Positions 1-10,183 of a DNA stretch of 64,000 nt are shown one piece after another. The DNA lies in the NCBI GenBank assembly GCA_033557465.1, contig CM066033.1, positions 1,302,801,022 to 1,302,865,021 on the forward strand, in the 5' to 3' direction. The notes beneath the pieces were generated by a model. The model did not search any database, had not been told where the DNA came from, and was given only the letters and a program-made list of their open reading frames with translations. The DNA comes from Ichthyophis bannanicus (taxonomy: Eukaryota; Chordata; Amphibia; Gymnophiona; Ichthyophiidae). Within the stretch, counting starts at the first letter, position 1; every line of letters starts with the position of its first letter. Position numbers and translations under genes: made by a program.

Positions 1-225
1 ACTCGCACCACTGCACAGGTATAGAACATAGTACAGCAGTGTGCCACCATATGGCACTACTCGGCAGCCTCATGAGTCTGTGTGCTAAGCGGCATGGTGC
101 TGAGTGGATGTGGGACTGCTCTTCTTTGTTTACTGTTTGTTTCATGACTTTCTTGCTACCAAAAATGAATGAGAAACTTGAGCAATGTGCATGCATCAAA
201 TTCTCTGTTAAAATTTGGTAAAAAC
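1..225 (+). mobile_element. mariner DNA transposon, 5' part (interrupted by L1)
   Basis: This is the left portion of a Tc1/mariner-family transposon. The transposase reading begins at the ATG at 165-167 (MNEKLEQCACIKF...), and its N-terminal helix-turn-helix resumes beyond the inserted L1 at 6300. The 5' terminal inverted repeat is not seen. With the usual leader of about 170 bp it should lie at or just before the window start. The 215-225 segment is one copy of the target-site duplication made by the L1. Confidence comes from the reading joining across the L1. Confidence 0.75.
215..225. repeat. Target-site duplication of L1-1, left copy
   Basis: The 11-bp TTGGTAAAAAC is repeated exactly at 6289-6299, directly after the L1 poly(A) tail. 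It marks the insertion point inside the mariner transposase. Confidence 0.9.
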
Positions 226-372
226 GAGAGGAAGTGACGTCACCGACCGGGATGGCGGCCTGACATAGGAGCTCCCTTCGGGATATAAAGAAATAGAGCA
301 ATATTCCATAGCATCAGGCCTCCCCACCCCCGGAAAAGAGAGCATTTTGGAGTTGAAGTGTTTGGGTACACG
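226..372 (+). promoter_or_regulatory. L1-1 5' UTR / internal promoter with CRE and YY1-like motifs
   Basis: This is a short leader of about 147 bp before the ORF1 ATG. It begins GAGAGGAAG and contains a perfect palindromic CRE/ATF site TGACGTCA at 235-242 and GATGGCGGC at 251-259, matching the core of the YY1 motif. Human L1 carries a YY1 site near its start that sets transcription initiation; a similar role here is inference. Confidence 0.6.
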
Positions 373-1410
373 ATGTCGACTAAACAAAAGCTGGAAAAAT
401 ATCGCTCTAGCTATGCTCCCCTACGCTCTCGGAAAGAGAGGGCCGAGAAGGACGACACTGAAACGGAGGATGAGTTGGAAAACGCTGATGAGACCTGCAC
501 CAAAGGGGACCTTCGACGATGGTGTCGTGAAATTAAAACAGAAGTTCTTGGTTTCAAAAGTGAAGTGAAGGAACTCTTTGCGGACTTTCGCCAAGATTTG
601 CAGGCTTTGGGACACCGAGTCGATGTCCTAGAAGAGCATGTGGATGAGATGGCCACAGCCGCTCGGACGGTGCGCTCCATGACCAGCCGCTGGCAGGAGA
701 CCACGGAGGAATTGCGGGGGAAAATCGAGGACCTTGAAAACAGGTCTAGACGCTGCAATATTCGTATACGAGGGGTCCCTGAGGAAGACCGCTATAAACA
801 GGCAGTCAGAGTGGTGCGTGAAATCTGCGAGGCCCTGCTGGGTGGAGATGATCAGGCCGCGCTGGGCCTTAAAACCGAGATCAGCATCGAACGGGCACAT
901 AGAGCCCTTAAATCTCCTCCAGGGAATCGACCCCGGGACTTTATCGCCTGCCTGCCTAGCTTCCCACAAAAAGAAGCGATTATGAGAGCGGCGGCTAAGA
1001 AGGGAAAGCTACAATGGCAAGGCTCAACGATTGAGGTATTTCAGGACTTGGCACCGCAGACTTTACAACGTCGCAAGTTGATGCGGCCTGTTACTGAGTA
1101 CTTGCGACGTGAAAATCTTAAATATAAATGGCTTTTCCCATTTGGCATACAGTTCGACGCCGGAGGTGCGACTCATCGCGCTAAGTCTCTTTCAGAAGCC
1201 TGGCGGTGCTTAGACAACGTTAAGGCCCCGAACTTACCTCGGACCCGAACAGTTTCTGACCCATCAGACCTAGATCGGGAGCAGTCCCTCTTACTAGATA
1301 AGCTGAAGTGGCAGCGGATTCCAACAAAGGGACACCGTCTTCATCGGACATCTGGAGATAATCTTCCCACCGGGGACTCTGAGATGGGCGGGCCTCTGAC
1401 GCCGCCATGA
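373..1410 (+). CDS. L1 ORF1 protein (RNA-binding chaperone), open reading frame
   Basis: This encodes about 345 residues. The frame is also open upstream (GTG at 358), but the first ATG is at 373 (MSTKQKLEKY). ORF1p of L1 elements forms trimers through a coiled coil, binds element RNA and packages it with ORF2p. Here a charged N-terminal segment is followed by a heptad-rich region (about residues 70-120), then an RRM-like domain opening with ENRSRRCNIRIRGVPE (about 122-137) and the C-terminal domain with RPRDFIACLPSFPQKEAI and LAPQTLQRRK, both typical of the transposase_22 family. The C-terminal tail after about residue 290 is Arg/Pro-rich and may be partly out of register. No stop interrupts the frame. 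This is the only intact gene of the element. Confidence 0.9.
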   Translation: MSTKQKLEKYRSSYAPLRSRKERAEKDDTETEDELENADETCTKGDLRRWCREIKTEVLGFKSEVKELFADFRQDLQALGHRVDVLEEHVDEMATAARTVRSMTSRWQETTEELRGKIEDLENRSRRCNIRIRGVPEEDRYKQAVRVVREICEALLGGDDQAALGLKTEISIERAHRALKSPPGNRPRDFIACLPSFPQKEAIMRAAAKKGKLQWQGSTIEVFQDLAPQTLQRRKLMRPVTEYLRRENLKYKWLFPFGIQFDAGGATHRAKSLSEAWRCLDNVKAPNLPRTRTVSDPSDLDREQSLLLDKLKWQRIPTKGHRLHRTSGDNLPTGDSEMGGPLTPP

Positions 1411-2265
1411 CTTTGAGAAATCTAATTCTGCGATGTGGCTCACGTCTTTGGGGAGCAACTCTTGGTGCCCGTAGCGAGGTGAGCTGGGAAGTCTGCTCAA
1501 GGATTTTCATTTCATTTAGTGGCTACCCTCCGGATCCAATTGATCAGCAGAGACTTGATTTTAGAAATGTATGAACGGACTACCATGGAATTGATGTTTG
1601 GCATGGGTCCTGGCTGAGAGGGGAGGCAGAAGGTCTGTTCAGTGACATCTTTTTGCCTCCCTGATTAGAACTTGGCCTATACTGGTTTGTAGACACTTGT
1701 TTTTAGAACTGTAAGCTTTAATCATGATGTTTTTGGTCTTATGTTTTGTCTTCAGTTGTGGGGTGAGGCAGTAGTTTTGCTTAGGGTGTCCTATTTGCCT
1801 CAATGACTTTTTTCTAAGTCCTTCTAAGCAGGCAGGGATTTGCTTTTAGATGTGACTGTTTTCACTGTAAGGGGGACCTCTGGGTTTCTTTTTGTATTGA
1901 TGCCACTGTGTTGTTTTCTTAACAGTTGGTCGGTGGGCGAAGGGTCGGGGACATGGCGTAGTAAGGCAATGGGAGTTTCCTTGTTTCCTATAAAGAAGGG
2001 GGGGGGGGGGTTCTGTATCATGGCTATATAAAAAAGTCTCGGAAGGTACGTTTCTTCCTCCGGAGAGGCGACACAGGCTTTGGGCCTGTGGAGAGATATA
2101 TGGTGGGTGGGGGTTTGGAAGAGGAGGGGGTATACAGCAGATGGAAGGAGGGGGGGAGGGAAGGGAAGGGGATGGGTGAGGGCGGGGGGATCGTGGGCCG
2201 GGGGGGGGGGTCCAAGCTTGCACATAACCTGGGGTTGCCATGGATAATATGTTTGGAGCTGCCGG
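1411..2265 (+). other. L1-1 inter-ORF spacer, 855 bp, strongly G-rich
   Basis: Mammalian L1s have only tens of bases between the ORFs; this spacer is about 0.85 kb. The first half has no distinctive composition. The second half (about 1998-2215) is purine-rich with many G runs, including G-homopolymers at 1998-2010 and 2200-2210. Long open frames on the opposite strand here are proline-rich products of this composition, not genes. L1-2 has a similar G-rich spacer at 50460-51042. Confidence 0.7.
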
Positions 2266-5200
2266 ATGGCGGGTCTTAAGGTAGGATCTATTAATGTTAG
2301 AGGCCTCAATACTCCCCAAAAGCGGAAAGCATTATTTCAGGAGGCTAAGATCCACCGCTGGCACATAATCTTTGTGCAAGAAACACATTTACTGCCGAAA
2401 GATGAGCACCTTTTGCGCCATGGTGCATATAAGGATATTTGGTTTAACGCTGAAGGTTCGCATAAAAAGGCTGGAGTGGCTATTCTGGTTCATAAAGACG
2501 TCTCCTTCTAATTGGGGGGGGGGGGGGGTAATTAAAGGACGAGTTTTGTTAATCTGGGGTGCGCTGCAGGGACAGGTTACTTTTTTGAATGTTTATGGTC
2601 CCAATGATCCCCACACAGATTTTTGGAATACGCTGTCAAGCTGGTTTTCAGACAAAATTCATGGGGCCCTATTGATGGGGGGTGATTTTAATGAGGTGCT
2701 AAACCCGCGCTGGGACAGATCTTTAGGGGGCAATAGAGGGGACACTAGAGGGCGAATCCAACTACGGCGCTTAATGCAGAGCTATGGGTTGTGGGACCTT
2801 TGGCGTCAGGTGAACCCGCAAGGGATTGATTATACGCATTATTCTCAGGTACACCATAGCTATAGCAGAATAGACTTTTTTCTTGGGGATGCTTCATGGT
2901 TCCCAAAAATCTTGAAAGCAGGTATTGAACCCATGTCCTGGACGGATCACGGCCCGATTTGGGTGGAGTTTGGCGGGGAGAGGGACACGAGTGGAAAGTC
3001 CTTTTGGCGCCTTAATGAAAGCCTTCTGCAGGATACTGCAGTGATTGCTAGTGTAACTGATGAAATTAGAAATTACTGCGCAGTGAATGATACGGGGGAC
3101 GTATCCTTGGGGATTCAATGGGATGCCCTAAAGGCGGTACTACGTGGTGTGTTGATCCAAAGAGCTGCCCGCAAAAAGAAAGCCAAAGGGGAAAAGACGG
3201 CCCAGCTGCTTCAAAGGGTTCAAGAGTTGGAACATCGGCATAAACGGGGGGGGGGGGGGAGCTCACATACAAGCGCAATTGGCACATACACGAGCAGAAT
3301 TAACCTCCTTACAGATGGAGACAATTAATTTCAAACTTCGCCGTATTAATCAGCATTATTATGAATTCCATAACAAGGCGGGTCGACTACTGGCAAGGAA
3401 GCTGCAGGACAGGGATCGGCGCTCTACCATTTTGAAGGTCAAGGGCCCGGGAGATAGGCTTTTTTTTCGTACTAAGGATATTCGAGAACAATTTCGACTA
3501 TATTATAAAACTTTATATACTAGTGAGATTGTAGGGGACCCAATGGGGGCGATCAAGTATATCCAGGAAGGGGGCGGTCTCCCAGTCATCTCCGATTTGG
3601 ATCGTGAGCTTTTAAATCAGGAGGTCACCCTTGATGAAATTTACCAGGTAATTAAGGGCTTACCCCTGAATAAATCCCCGGGATTAGATAGTTTCTCAAC
3701 GTTGTTTTATAAGAAATTCCAGACAACGTTAGCTCCAATGTTGCAACGTTTATTTAACGCTGTTCTCCAGGGACAACAATTGCCTCCCTCAATGAGTCAG
3801 GCGGGGATTACGGTGATAGCAAAGCCGGGCCGAGATCCTACCATTTGTAGCTCTTATCGACCCATCTCTCTTTTGAATACGGATGGGAAAATACTGGCGA
3901 AGATCTTAGCAAACAGATTGGGGCGAATACTGCCAAAACTTATTCATTCAGATCAGACGGACTTTATCCAAGGCAGAAACACGGGAGATAACATCAGAAG
4001 AGCAATTCAGGTGATGTGGGCTGCCCAGCATCAGGAAAAGGAACTTCTTATATTAGCGGTAGATGCTGAAAAAGCATTTGATAGAGTAGAATGGGGGTTT
4101 ATGTTTGAGGTATTAAAAGCAGTAGGGATAGGCCCCAATATGATGTCATGGATAGGAGCGTTGTACGCCCATCCGGTCGCAACGGTCAAAATTAATGGCA
4201 GACACTCAGTTTTTCTCCCTTGAGAGGGGCACGAGGCAGGGGGTGCCCACTCTCCCGCCTGTTGTTTGCCTTAACAATGGAGCCTTTGGCCCAGCGTCTA
4301 CGGCAGAATGTAGATGCTATGGGTTTAACAATAGGATCGACCGTACATAAACTGGCGATGTCCGCAGATGACCTTTTGCTATTTATTACTCGCCCGCTGA
4401 TAGCATTGCCCATTTTCATGGCGGAGTTGAAACGTTTTGGGGCGGTCGCCAGATTCAAGATTAACTGGGATAAAACCGAAGCCTTGAGCGTTAACCTGTC
4501 TGGCGCATTAACAGCGCACTTACAGGAGTGTTTTCCATTTCGTTGGGCTGCCAGTAAGATCAAATATTTAGGGGTGAATTTAACTCGTAATTTGGACCAG
4601 CTGTATGGAGCTAATTACCCTGGGTTGTTGCAACATCTAAGCAGAGATTTGGAGAAATGGAATCAGGAGGGTATATCCTGGTTGGGCAGGATAGCGACGC
4701 TTAAGATGTATTTTTTTCAGGTATTACCTATTAAAGTTCCCCAAAAGGTTTTACATAAGCTCCAACGGAAGCTGTTTTTGTTTGTATGGAGACACAGGCC
4801 TCCGCGCATTGCTCGGAATGTTATGTATAGAGCACGGGAGAACGGGGGGTTGGGAATGCCGGCGATTGTGGATTATTACCTAGCAGCGCAAATGCGGCAG
4901 GTAATGGAGTGGCGTGAACCAGTACAGTCGAAAGGGTTTCTTATGGTCGAGCAGCAAGCAGTACCACATTATAAACTACACTGGTTACCCTGGTTACAGA
5001 AGGGCACTTTACAGGGGGAATGAACCTGTAATCCCTTTATCCGTCACCTTTTGGGAGAATGGGGTAGAGGGTGGTGGAGGGTAAATGCTCACTTGGGGAC
5101 GTCTTTGCTTTCACCGATGCGAGCCACTCCAGCCTTCGAGCCGGGCAAAGAACGGGTCTTCCAGGTTTGGGAGGATCAGGGCCTGACTCAATTTGTGCAT

Positions 5201-5917
5201 TTATTAGAGGATGATGAGGTCAAGTCCTTTGATCAATTGAAAGCGGAATTTCAGTTAGACAAGTGCAATTTTTTCGCCTATCTGCAGGTAACCCATTACC
5301 TGCTCCAAAAAATTGTTCGGGATCGTATTGACGAGGGACTTAATGACCTAGAGGCCCTGTGGGTGGGCCACCACTCCTCTAGAGGATTGATCCGCTTACA
5401 TTATCTTAGCCTACGGAAGGCCCTGGAGGGGGAACCCAGACTAAAATATATGGTGGAATGGGAAAAAGATCTGGGGCTGAATTGGGATGGAGAAGGATGG
5501 AAGGCCATTTATAAAGCGGCGGCCCGATCCTCTATTTGCACCTTAATTCAAGAGAATACCTATAAAATTTTAATGCGGTGGTACTACACTCCCGAAAGAT
5601 ATCATAAGATGTTCCCTGCGGTTCCAGATCTTTGTTGGAGGGGCTGTGGGGCTAGGGGAACATATTTTCACATGTGGTGGGAGTGCCCCCAGGTCTGTTC
5701 TTATTGGACACGGGTCAGGGATCAGATGGCAATTATTTTTGGGGTAAGATTAGAACTTTGCCCCTCTCTTTTTCTTTTGGGAGTCTGGCCAGATACTCTG
5801 TCGCATAAATGGTCCCGACCCATGCGGACCTGTATAGTAGCGGCAAGGTGTGAAATCGCATGGAAGTGGAGACGGGGGAGCTCTAGATCTCCACCATTGG
5901 ATTATCAGACTATATAA
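2266..5917 (+). pseudogene. L1 ORF2 polyprotein, broken (endonuclease - reverse transcriptase)
   Basis: ORF2p nicks DNA and primes reverse transcription of the element RNA at the nick. It starts at ATG 2266 (MAGLKVGSINVRGLNT). The apurinic-endonuclease domain runs to about 2970, with FVQETHL, GGDFNEVLNP, SRIDFFL and TDHGPIWVEF. RT motifs follow: NKSPGLDS (about 3670), SSYRPISLLN (about 3850), AVDAEKAFDR (about 4060), GCPLSRLLFALT (about 4245), SADDLLLF (about 4363, where family members have a FADD box) and KIKYLGVNL (about 4560). The C-terminal part has CWRGCGARGTYFHMWWECP, the L1 zinc-knuckle. Damage: frameshift at the 15-G run 2514-2528, frameshift at the 14-G run 3246-3259, a frame change with stop near 4221, and stop TGA at 5021-5023. 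The frame ends at 5917; remnant similarity may continue to about 6025. Confidence 0.92.
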
Positions 5918-6288
5918 AGTTATGCATATGGAACGTTTGACTGCCCTCCGGAAAAATCATGGGGAGCGGTTTGAGCATCAATGGCAACCGTTAATAGCTC
6001 ATTTAGCAGCCTCAGGTATGCGATAATGCTTGCAGTAGGGAAGGGGGGAGGTGGGGGGAATGGGGACAAGGGTTTTCACAGCTCTGTAGATGTTGATAGC
6101 GGAGGGAGGGGATGGGTGGGAAGGGGGTCGTAAATTGTATATCTTGTATGTTGGTATCATTGGTACCTTTGTGGCGGGAGCGGGGTGGAGGGTTCATTTT
6201 GTATTCCCACTCTGTGATATGCCATATCTAGTGTTTTGCTTTGTTGGCTTGGAAAAATTAATAAAGATTAAGTTATAAAAAAAAAAAA
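5918..6288 (+). other. L1-1 3' UTR with poly(A) signal and tail
   Basis: This holds G-rich stretches at 6038-6062 and 6100-6130, AATAAA at 6260-6265, and a 12-A tail at 6277-6288. The tail runs directly into the right TSD copy. Confidence 0.8.
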
Positions 6289-6299
6289 TTGGTAAAAAC
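6289..6299. repeat. Target-site duplication of L1-1, right copy
   Basis: TTGGTAAAAAC is identical to 215-225. The mariner reading resumes immediately after it. Confidence 0.9.
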
Positions 6300-6534
6300 A
6301 TGTTAGAAAAATAGCAGTTGCTTCAGCAGGCATTTGGTGAATGTACTTTAGGCAAAACACAAATCTAAGAGTGGCATGGACGTTTCAAACATGGCCAAGA
6401 AACGATGGACAACAATGACCATTCAAGACTGCCTTCAACAAGCAGAACCCACAAAAATGTTGAGACAGTTCACAAATTAATTCATGCAAATCGTCGGAGA
6501 ACCATTCCAGACATTGCTTTTACACTTGGAATCA

Positions 6535-6618
6535 CTTTATTTATTTTTATTTTATTTATTTATTTACTTACTCATTTATGTATTTATTTAGACAGATTTG
6601 TATGCCATCTTTTCCTTC
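6535..6618 (-). mobile_element. Short LINE/SINE 3'-tail insertion inside mariner
   Basis: About 84 bp starting with TTTATT repeats interrupts the transposase reading, which runs from TLGI... to ...YG after removal. Read on the minus strand it ends in (AAATA)n like the L2-like tails elsewhere in the window. It is a 5'-truncated retrotransposition. Confidence 0.55.
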
Positions 6619-7419
6619 AGTTATGGCTAAGTTCATGCGATTCTGACTGAAGACTTGAACATGCATCAAATTGCCACCAAATTCATGCCTTGCCTCCTGA
6701 TAGCTGATCAAAAGGAACGACAATTGCAGATTTGCCAAAAGCTCAAGGACACTGTGGATGCTGACAATGACTTTTTGAAACATGTCATTACTGGGGATGA
6801 AAGCTGGTTTTATGGATATGACCCAGAAACCAAACAGTCTTCACAATTGCCTTAAAGTACGGTGAGGAGCAATATAAAGTCAGTGTTTGTTTTTTGTCGA
6901 ACACAAAGGAATTCTTCTGCAGGAATTCATTCCTCAAGGACAAACAGTCAATACAGACTACTACATTGGTGTGCTGCAGTCTACGGGACCATGTGAGGCA
7001 CAAACGTCCTGAGTTGTGAGCCACTGGGAACTGGATGATCCACCATGGCAATGCCCCCAGCGCACACATCCATCGAAGTGCAGATGTTTTTGGCCAAAAA
7101 CAACATGGTTGCTGTCCCTTACCCTTCCTATTCTCCTGGCTTGGCCATCTGTGACTTTTTCCTCTTCCCTGGAATGAAGCTTAAAGGGTGCAGGTTTGAC
7201 ACCATTGTGAAGATTCAGGAAGAGATGAGGACTGTGCTGAAGAGTTTGAAGAAAGAGGACTTTCAGAATACATTCCAACAATGGCAACACCATTGGGACC
7301 ATTGCATCAACTCCCAAGGGGGCTACTTTGAGGGGGATGGTGGCCATTAAAATCTCAGGTTAGTGTACCATTTATTATGGAGTCAGTTCGGGAATGTTTT
7401 GATAGTACCTCATATGTTA

Positions 7420-8565
7420 AAAAACAATGGGCCCAGCATAGATCACCTTTCTACATTGAGAAGATTGGCCATTTAGCCCTACTCTGTTTTCTATCATTTA
7501 ATTGGTTCCCAGTCCACAATAGTACTCTGCCTCCTATCCCATGACTTTATTTCCTCAAGAGTCTCTCTTGAGGGACCTTGTCAAAGGCTTTTTGAAAATC
7601 TAGATACACCTTATCAACCTGTTTGTTCAGACCTTAAAAAAATAGCAGATTTGTGAGACTTTCCTTGGCAAAATCCATGCTGGCCTTTTCCCATTAGACC
7701 ATGACTATCTCTGTGTTCAGTAATTTTGTTGTTTATAATTTCTACCATTTTGCCTGGTATGATTTGAGTGATATGCGGAAATATTTCTGTATGGAAAGAG
7801 TGGTGGATCAGTGGAATAGTCTCCCAGTGGAGATGGTAGAGATGAGGACAGTATCTGAATTCAAAGAATCGTGGGACAAACACAGAGGATCTCTAAAGGA
7901 AAAAAGGGGACTGTTGTAGTGGTTGATATGGAAGGACAGATTAGATAGACCTTGTGGTCTTTTTCTGTCATCATGTTTCTATGTTGTTTCCCAGATCACC
8001 TCTTGAAACCTTTTTAAAATTGGCATTATGTTGGCTAGTGTCCAATATTCAGGTACTACAGATGGTTTTAATGATACTTTTGGTAAATCTGTGAACTAAG
8101 TCTGCACCTGGTCCAAGTGGTTTCCTACTCTTTAGTTTATCAAATTACTGTATTGCATCTTCCCAGTTTATCAAGACTTGTTTCAGCTTCTCCAATGCAT
8201 CACCTTTAAATATCATTTCTGGCATTGGGTAGCTTCCATATGTCGTTTTCTGTAAAGACCAAAGCAAAGAATTCATTGTCTCTCCACTATGGCATTGTCC
8301 TCTTAGTGCCTCTTCTTACCCCTTTCGGACGACAACGACGACTGCTGTTACAAATGTACTTGAAAAACGTATATGTTGTGAGTCCTTCCTTTCTGTACCT
8401 GCATTCCATCAGTTAGGGTATAGCGCCTTATCAATGCCTTGCATCTAACTTTCCAACTTCCTTCCACCTTTCTTAAAGCGCGGAATACCTCCGCTCAGGA
8501 CTTTGAAGATAGATAGTATTTTTAAACACCCATGTTTGATGTATACCTTTTTAACCTTTTTTGTT
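7420..8565 (-). pseudogene. CR1-like LINE reverse transcriptase, minus strand (split)
   Basis: Read on the minus strand from 8565 to 7420, this gives a linker with FALVFTENDIWKLP (about 8240-8285), KPLGPGADLVHRF (about 8095-8135), KMVEIINNKITEH and QHGFCQGKSHKSAIF (about 7640-7680), VYLDFQKAFDKVPQERLL (about 7550-7605) and GNQLNDRKQ. These are the ordered RT motifs of CR1/Jockey-type LINEs. The reading is broken by stops, by a plus-strand CR1 3' end at 7765-7983 and, toward its 5' side, by the half-L1 at 8583-10166. The endonuclease part resumes at 10184-10720. The 3' end near 7420 abuts the mariner. Confidence 0.8.
7765..7983 (+). mobile_element. CR1-like LINE 3' end, 5'-truncated
   Basis: This contains the conserved RT C-terminus FCMERVVDQWNSLPVEMVE...SWDKHRGS followed by a short 3' UTR ending CATGTTTCTATG. 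It is inserted in the opposite orientation in the minus-strand LINE, whose RT reading resumes on either side. Related 3' ends occur at 19575-20030 (+) and 38070-38691 (-). Confidence 0.8.
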
Positions 8566-8582
8566 CCTTTTAGTATTTTCTT
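8566..8582. repeat. 17-bp target-site duplication of the half-L1 (low-coordinate copy)
   Basis: CCTTTTAGTATTTTCTT is repeated exactly at 10167-10183. Confidence 0.92.
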
Positions 8583-10166
8583 TTTTCTTTTCTTTTTTTT
8601 AATTTAATGCTTTTCTTAAATACAAATCAGAGAATAAGGCAAACTTACAGAATAGTAAGAAATTCAAGAATAAAAAATTAGCACATAATAAATCACGTCA
8701 AGGAGAGACAATCAGCAAAAATAAAAAACTTACATAAACAAATAAGCAATAAGGAGTAATTAATACTCCACACAAGGGAGCTAAGCAAAACAAAGCCACG
8801 GACCTACTTCTTAGCCATTTCATTATTTAACAAAAATTTCTGTAACTGCATCACATCAGTATACACATAACTTTGCCCCTGATAAATTATCAAGCAGCGA
8901 CAAGGAAATTTAAAAAAAAAAAAGAAAAGATGCCCCCAGGGTAACAACTCTAGATTTCAACTCCAGAAACTGCTTACGTCGAAGCTGAGTAGCATGCCCC
9001 ACATCCGGGAAAATTTGGAGTTTATAACCACAAAATAAAGCATCCTTATGCTTAAAATAAGCCCTAAGGACAGATAATTTGCTGGACTCAGAGCCAAACG
9101 TTGCAACAACAGTGCAACGTTTGGGTATAAGATCCAACGTATCCTCCAAAAAAAGCTGTAAGATCCTGAGCGACAGACTCCGCAGGAGGGGTGGGCGCCC
9201 CAACCTGGTGAGACACTGCAGAAGCAGGAGTAAATGAGTAGGCGTGAACAACTTCCAAAGCATTCTGCAAATGTAGTATCTCAGAAAAATATTTTTGCAA
9301 CAAAATTTCAGGAGACAATAGGTGAGTTGAAGGAAAATTAAGAAAACAAAGTTTTCCTGCTCTATGCTGATTCTCCAAACTCTCCAGCCGACAAACAGCA
9401 GACATATCTCTAATTAAAGCAACATTACTATTCTTACCTGACTGGAGCTGAGAATCAGCATGAGCAGAAGCCCGAACCAAAGAACCTATCTGTTTGTCAA
9501 CATCTGCAAATTTATCCACAACATCTTGCGTATAAGCACATAAAGCAGAAACAGTTAGACGTTTATCGATTCATTGAATCACATTCCAAATATCCACAAG
9601 TGTTACATCACCAGACGGAGTAGGGAGAGACACATCACCAATTGGACTGACAGCTTTCAAAGAAGGAGTCTCAACACCTGAAGGAGCGTCAAGAAAAGTA
9701 GAAGACAATGGCTAAGGAAAAGGAGGGGGCAGCCGAGATTCAGGGCTCAAAGAGACCTCATCCGGCAAAATTGCAGGCAGTAGCGACGTCACATGTCTGT
9801 CCATGGGTCCAACCGACTTTCCTCCTGATGTTCCATCACCGGTCCCAGATTTAGCGCCCGACTTCACTTTCCGCTTCCCCATGGACACTACAATGTAACG
9901 AACAGTGCTCAGAGACCTTCTCAGGAGCACAAAAGGAGCGAGTCCTACCCCTTGCGACGCGCCCCTTAGGACGCAACCACGCGGGCTGCGACTCGCGGCC
10001 GCGAATGAGCCAACAGTGCTTTATGGGAACCGGAGGGGAGGTCCTTGGAGGCAGGAGCGTCCATATAATGCCTGTAGCTCAGCACCGCGGCTCAACTCCC
10101 TCCTACTGCACCGCTCCGCGCAGCTGGTCCAAACGCGGCAGCTCCCAGGCAAGCTGAATTCTCCCC
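8583..10166 (-). mobile_element. Half-L1 (HAL1-like) element: 5' UTR, ORF1 and 3' UTR, no ORF2
   Basis: The minus-strand element is bounded by a perfect 17-bp TSD, with its A-rich tail at 8583-8605 (T-rich on +). From the 5' end it has a GC-rich leader (10166-9883), one ORF1-type gene (9882-8804) and an AT-rich 3' UTR of about 200 bp. There is no endonuclease or reverse transcriptase. The TSD and tail show it is a complete retrotransposed unit and not an L1 truncated at the 5' end, since 5' truncation would remove ORF1 and keep ORF2. Mammalian HAL1 elements have this organisation and are mobilised by L1. It sits between the endonuclease and RT parts of an older minus-strand LINE. Confidence 0.82.
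8804..9882 (-). pseudogene. L1-type ORF1 protein of the half-L1, degraded
   Basis: The minus-strand start MGKRKVKSGAKSG is at 9882. A low-complexity N-terminus precedes a coiled-coil-like stretch (VDIWNVIQ...DKRL). The RRM entry SLENQHRAGKLCFLNFPS (about 9310-9365) and LSPEILLQKYFSEIL follow. After a frameshift near 9150 comes the C-terminal domain with ATQLRRKQFLELKSRVV (about 8945-8995), ending at the TAG at 8804-8806. In-frame stops occur near 9710 and 9570. The layout is that of the Tx1/L1 ORF1p family, and the sequence is clearly different from the ORF1 of L1-1 and L1-2. Confidence 0.8.
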
Positions 10167-10183
10167 CCTTTTAGTATTTTCTT
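10167..10183. repeat. 17-bp target-site duplication of the half-L1 (high-coordinate copy)
   Basis: This is the exact partner of 8566-8582. Confidence 0.92.

Larger units (their letters stand above)
226..6288 (+). mobile_element. L1-clade LINE (L1-1), full length, inactive
   Basis: This is a non-LTR retrotransposon with 5' UTR, ORF1, a long inter-ORF spacer, ORF2 (apurinic endonuclease, reverse transcriptase, C-terminal zinc-knuckle region), a G-rich 3' UTR, AATAAA at 6260-6265 and poly(A) at 6277-6288. It is flanked by an 11-bp TSD. Endonuclease and RT motifs and the GAGAGG 5' start are shared with L1-2 at 49426, so both belong to related L1 families. ORF1 is open; ORF2 has two frameshifts at G homopolymers, another near 4221 and an in-frame stop at 5021-5023, so the copy cannot mobilise itself. 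It lies inside a mariner and is younger than it. Confidence 0.93.
6289..7413 (+). pseudogene. mariner transposase, C-terminal part, with 3' terminal repeat
   Basis: The mariner DD34D transposase catalyses cut-and-paste transposition into TA. The reading continues from 165-225 and ends at the TAA at 7348-7350. Visible motifs: GDESWFYGYDPETK (about 6795-6835, first catalytic Asp present), KRPELW (about 7003), HHGNAPSAHTS (about 7040, where the family has HHDNAP, so the second catalytic Asp is replaced by Gly), YSPGLAICDFFLF (third Asp present) and YFEGDGGH at the C-terminus. There are several stops and frameshifts, plus an 84-bp foreign insertion at 6535-6618. At 7379-7413 the sequence GGAGTCAGTTCGGGAATG resembles a mariner terminal repeat. 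It is older than the L1 it contains. Confidence 0.88.

Noticed and set aside
1846..2319. Long proline-rich open frames on the minus strand
   Set aside because: Complement of the G-rich L1 inter-ORF spacer; composition alone makes them open, and no domain or start context supports them. The same applies to 50513-50942.
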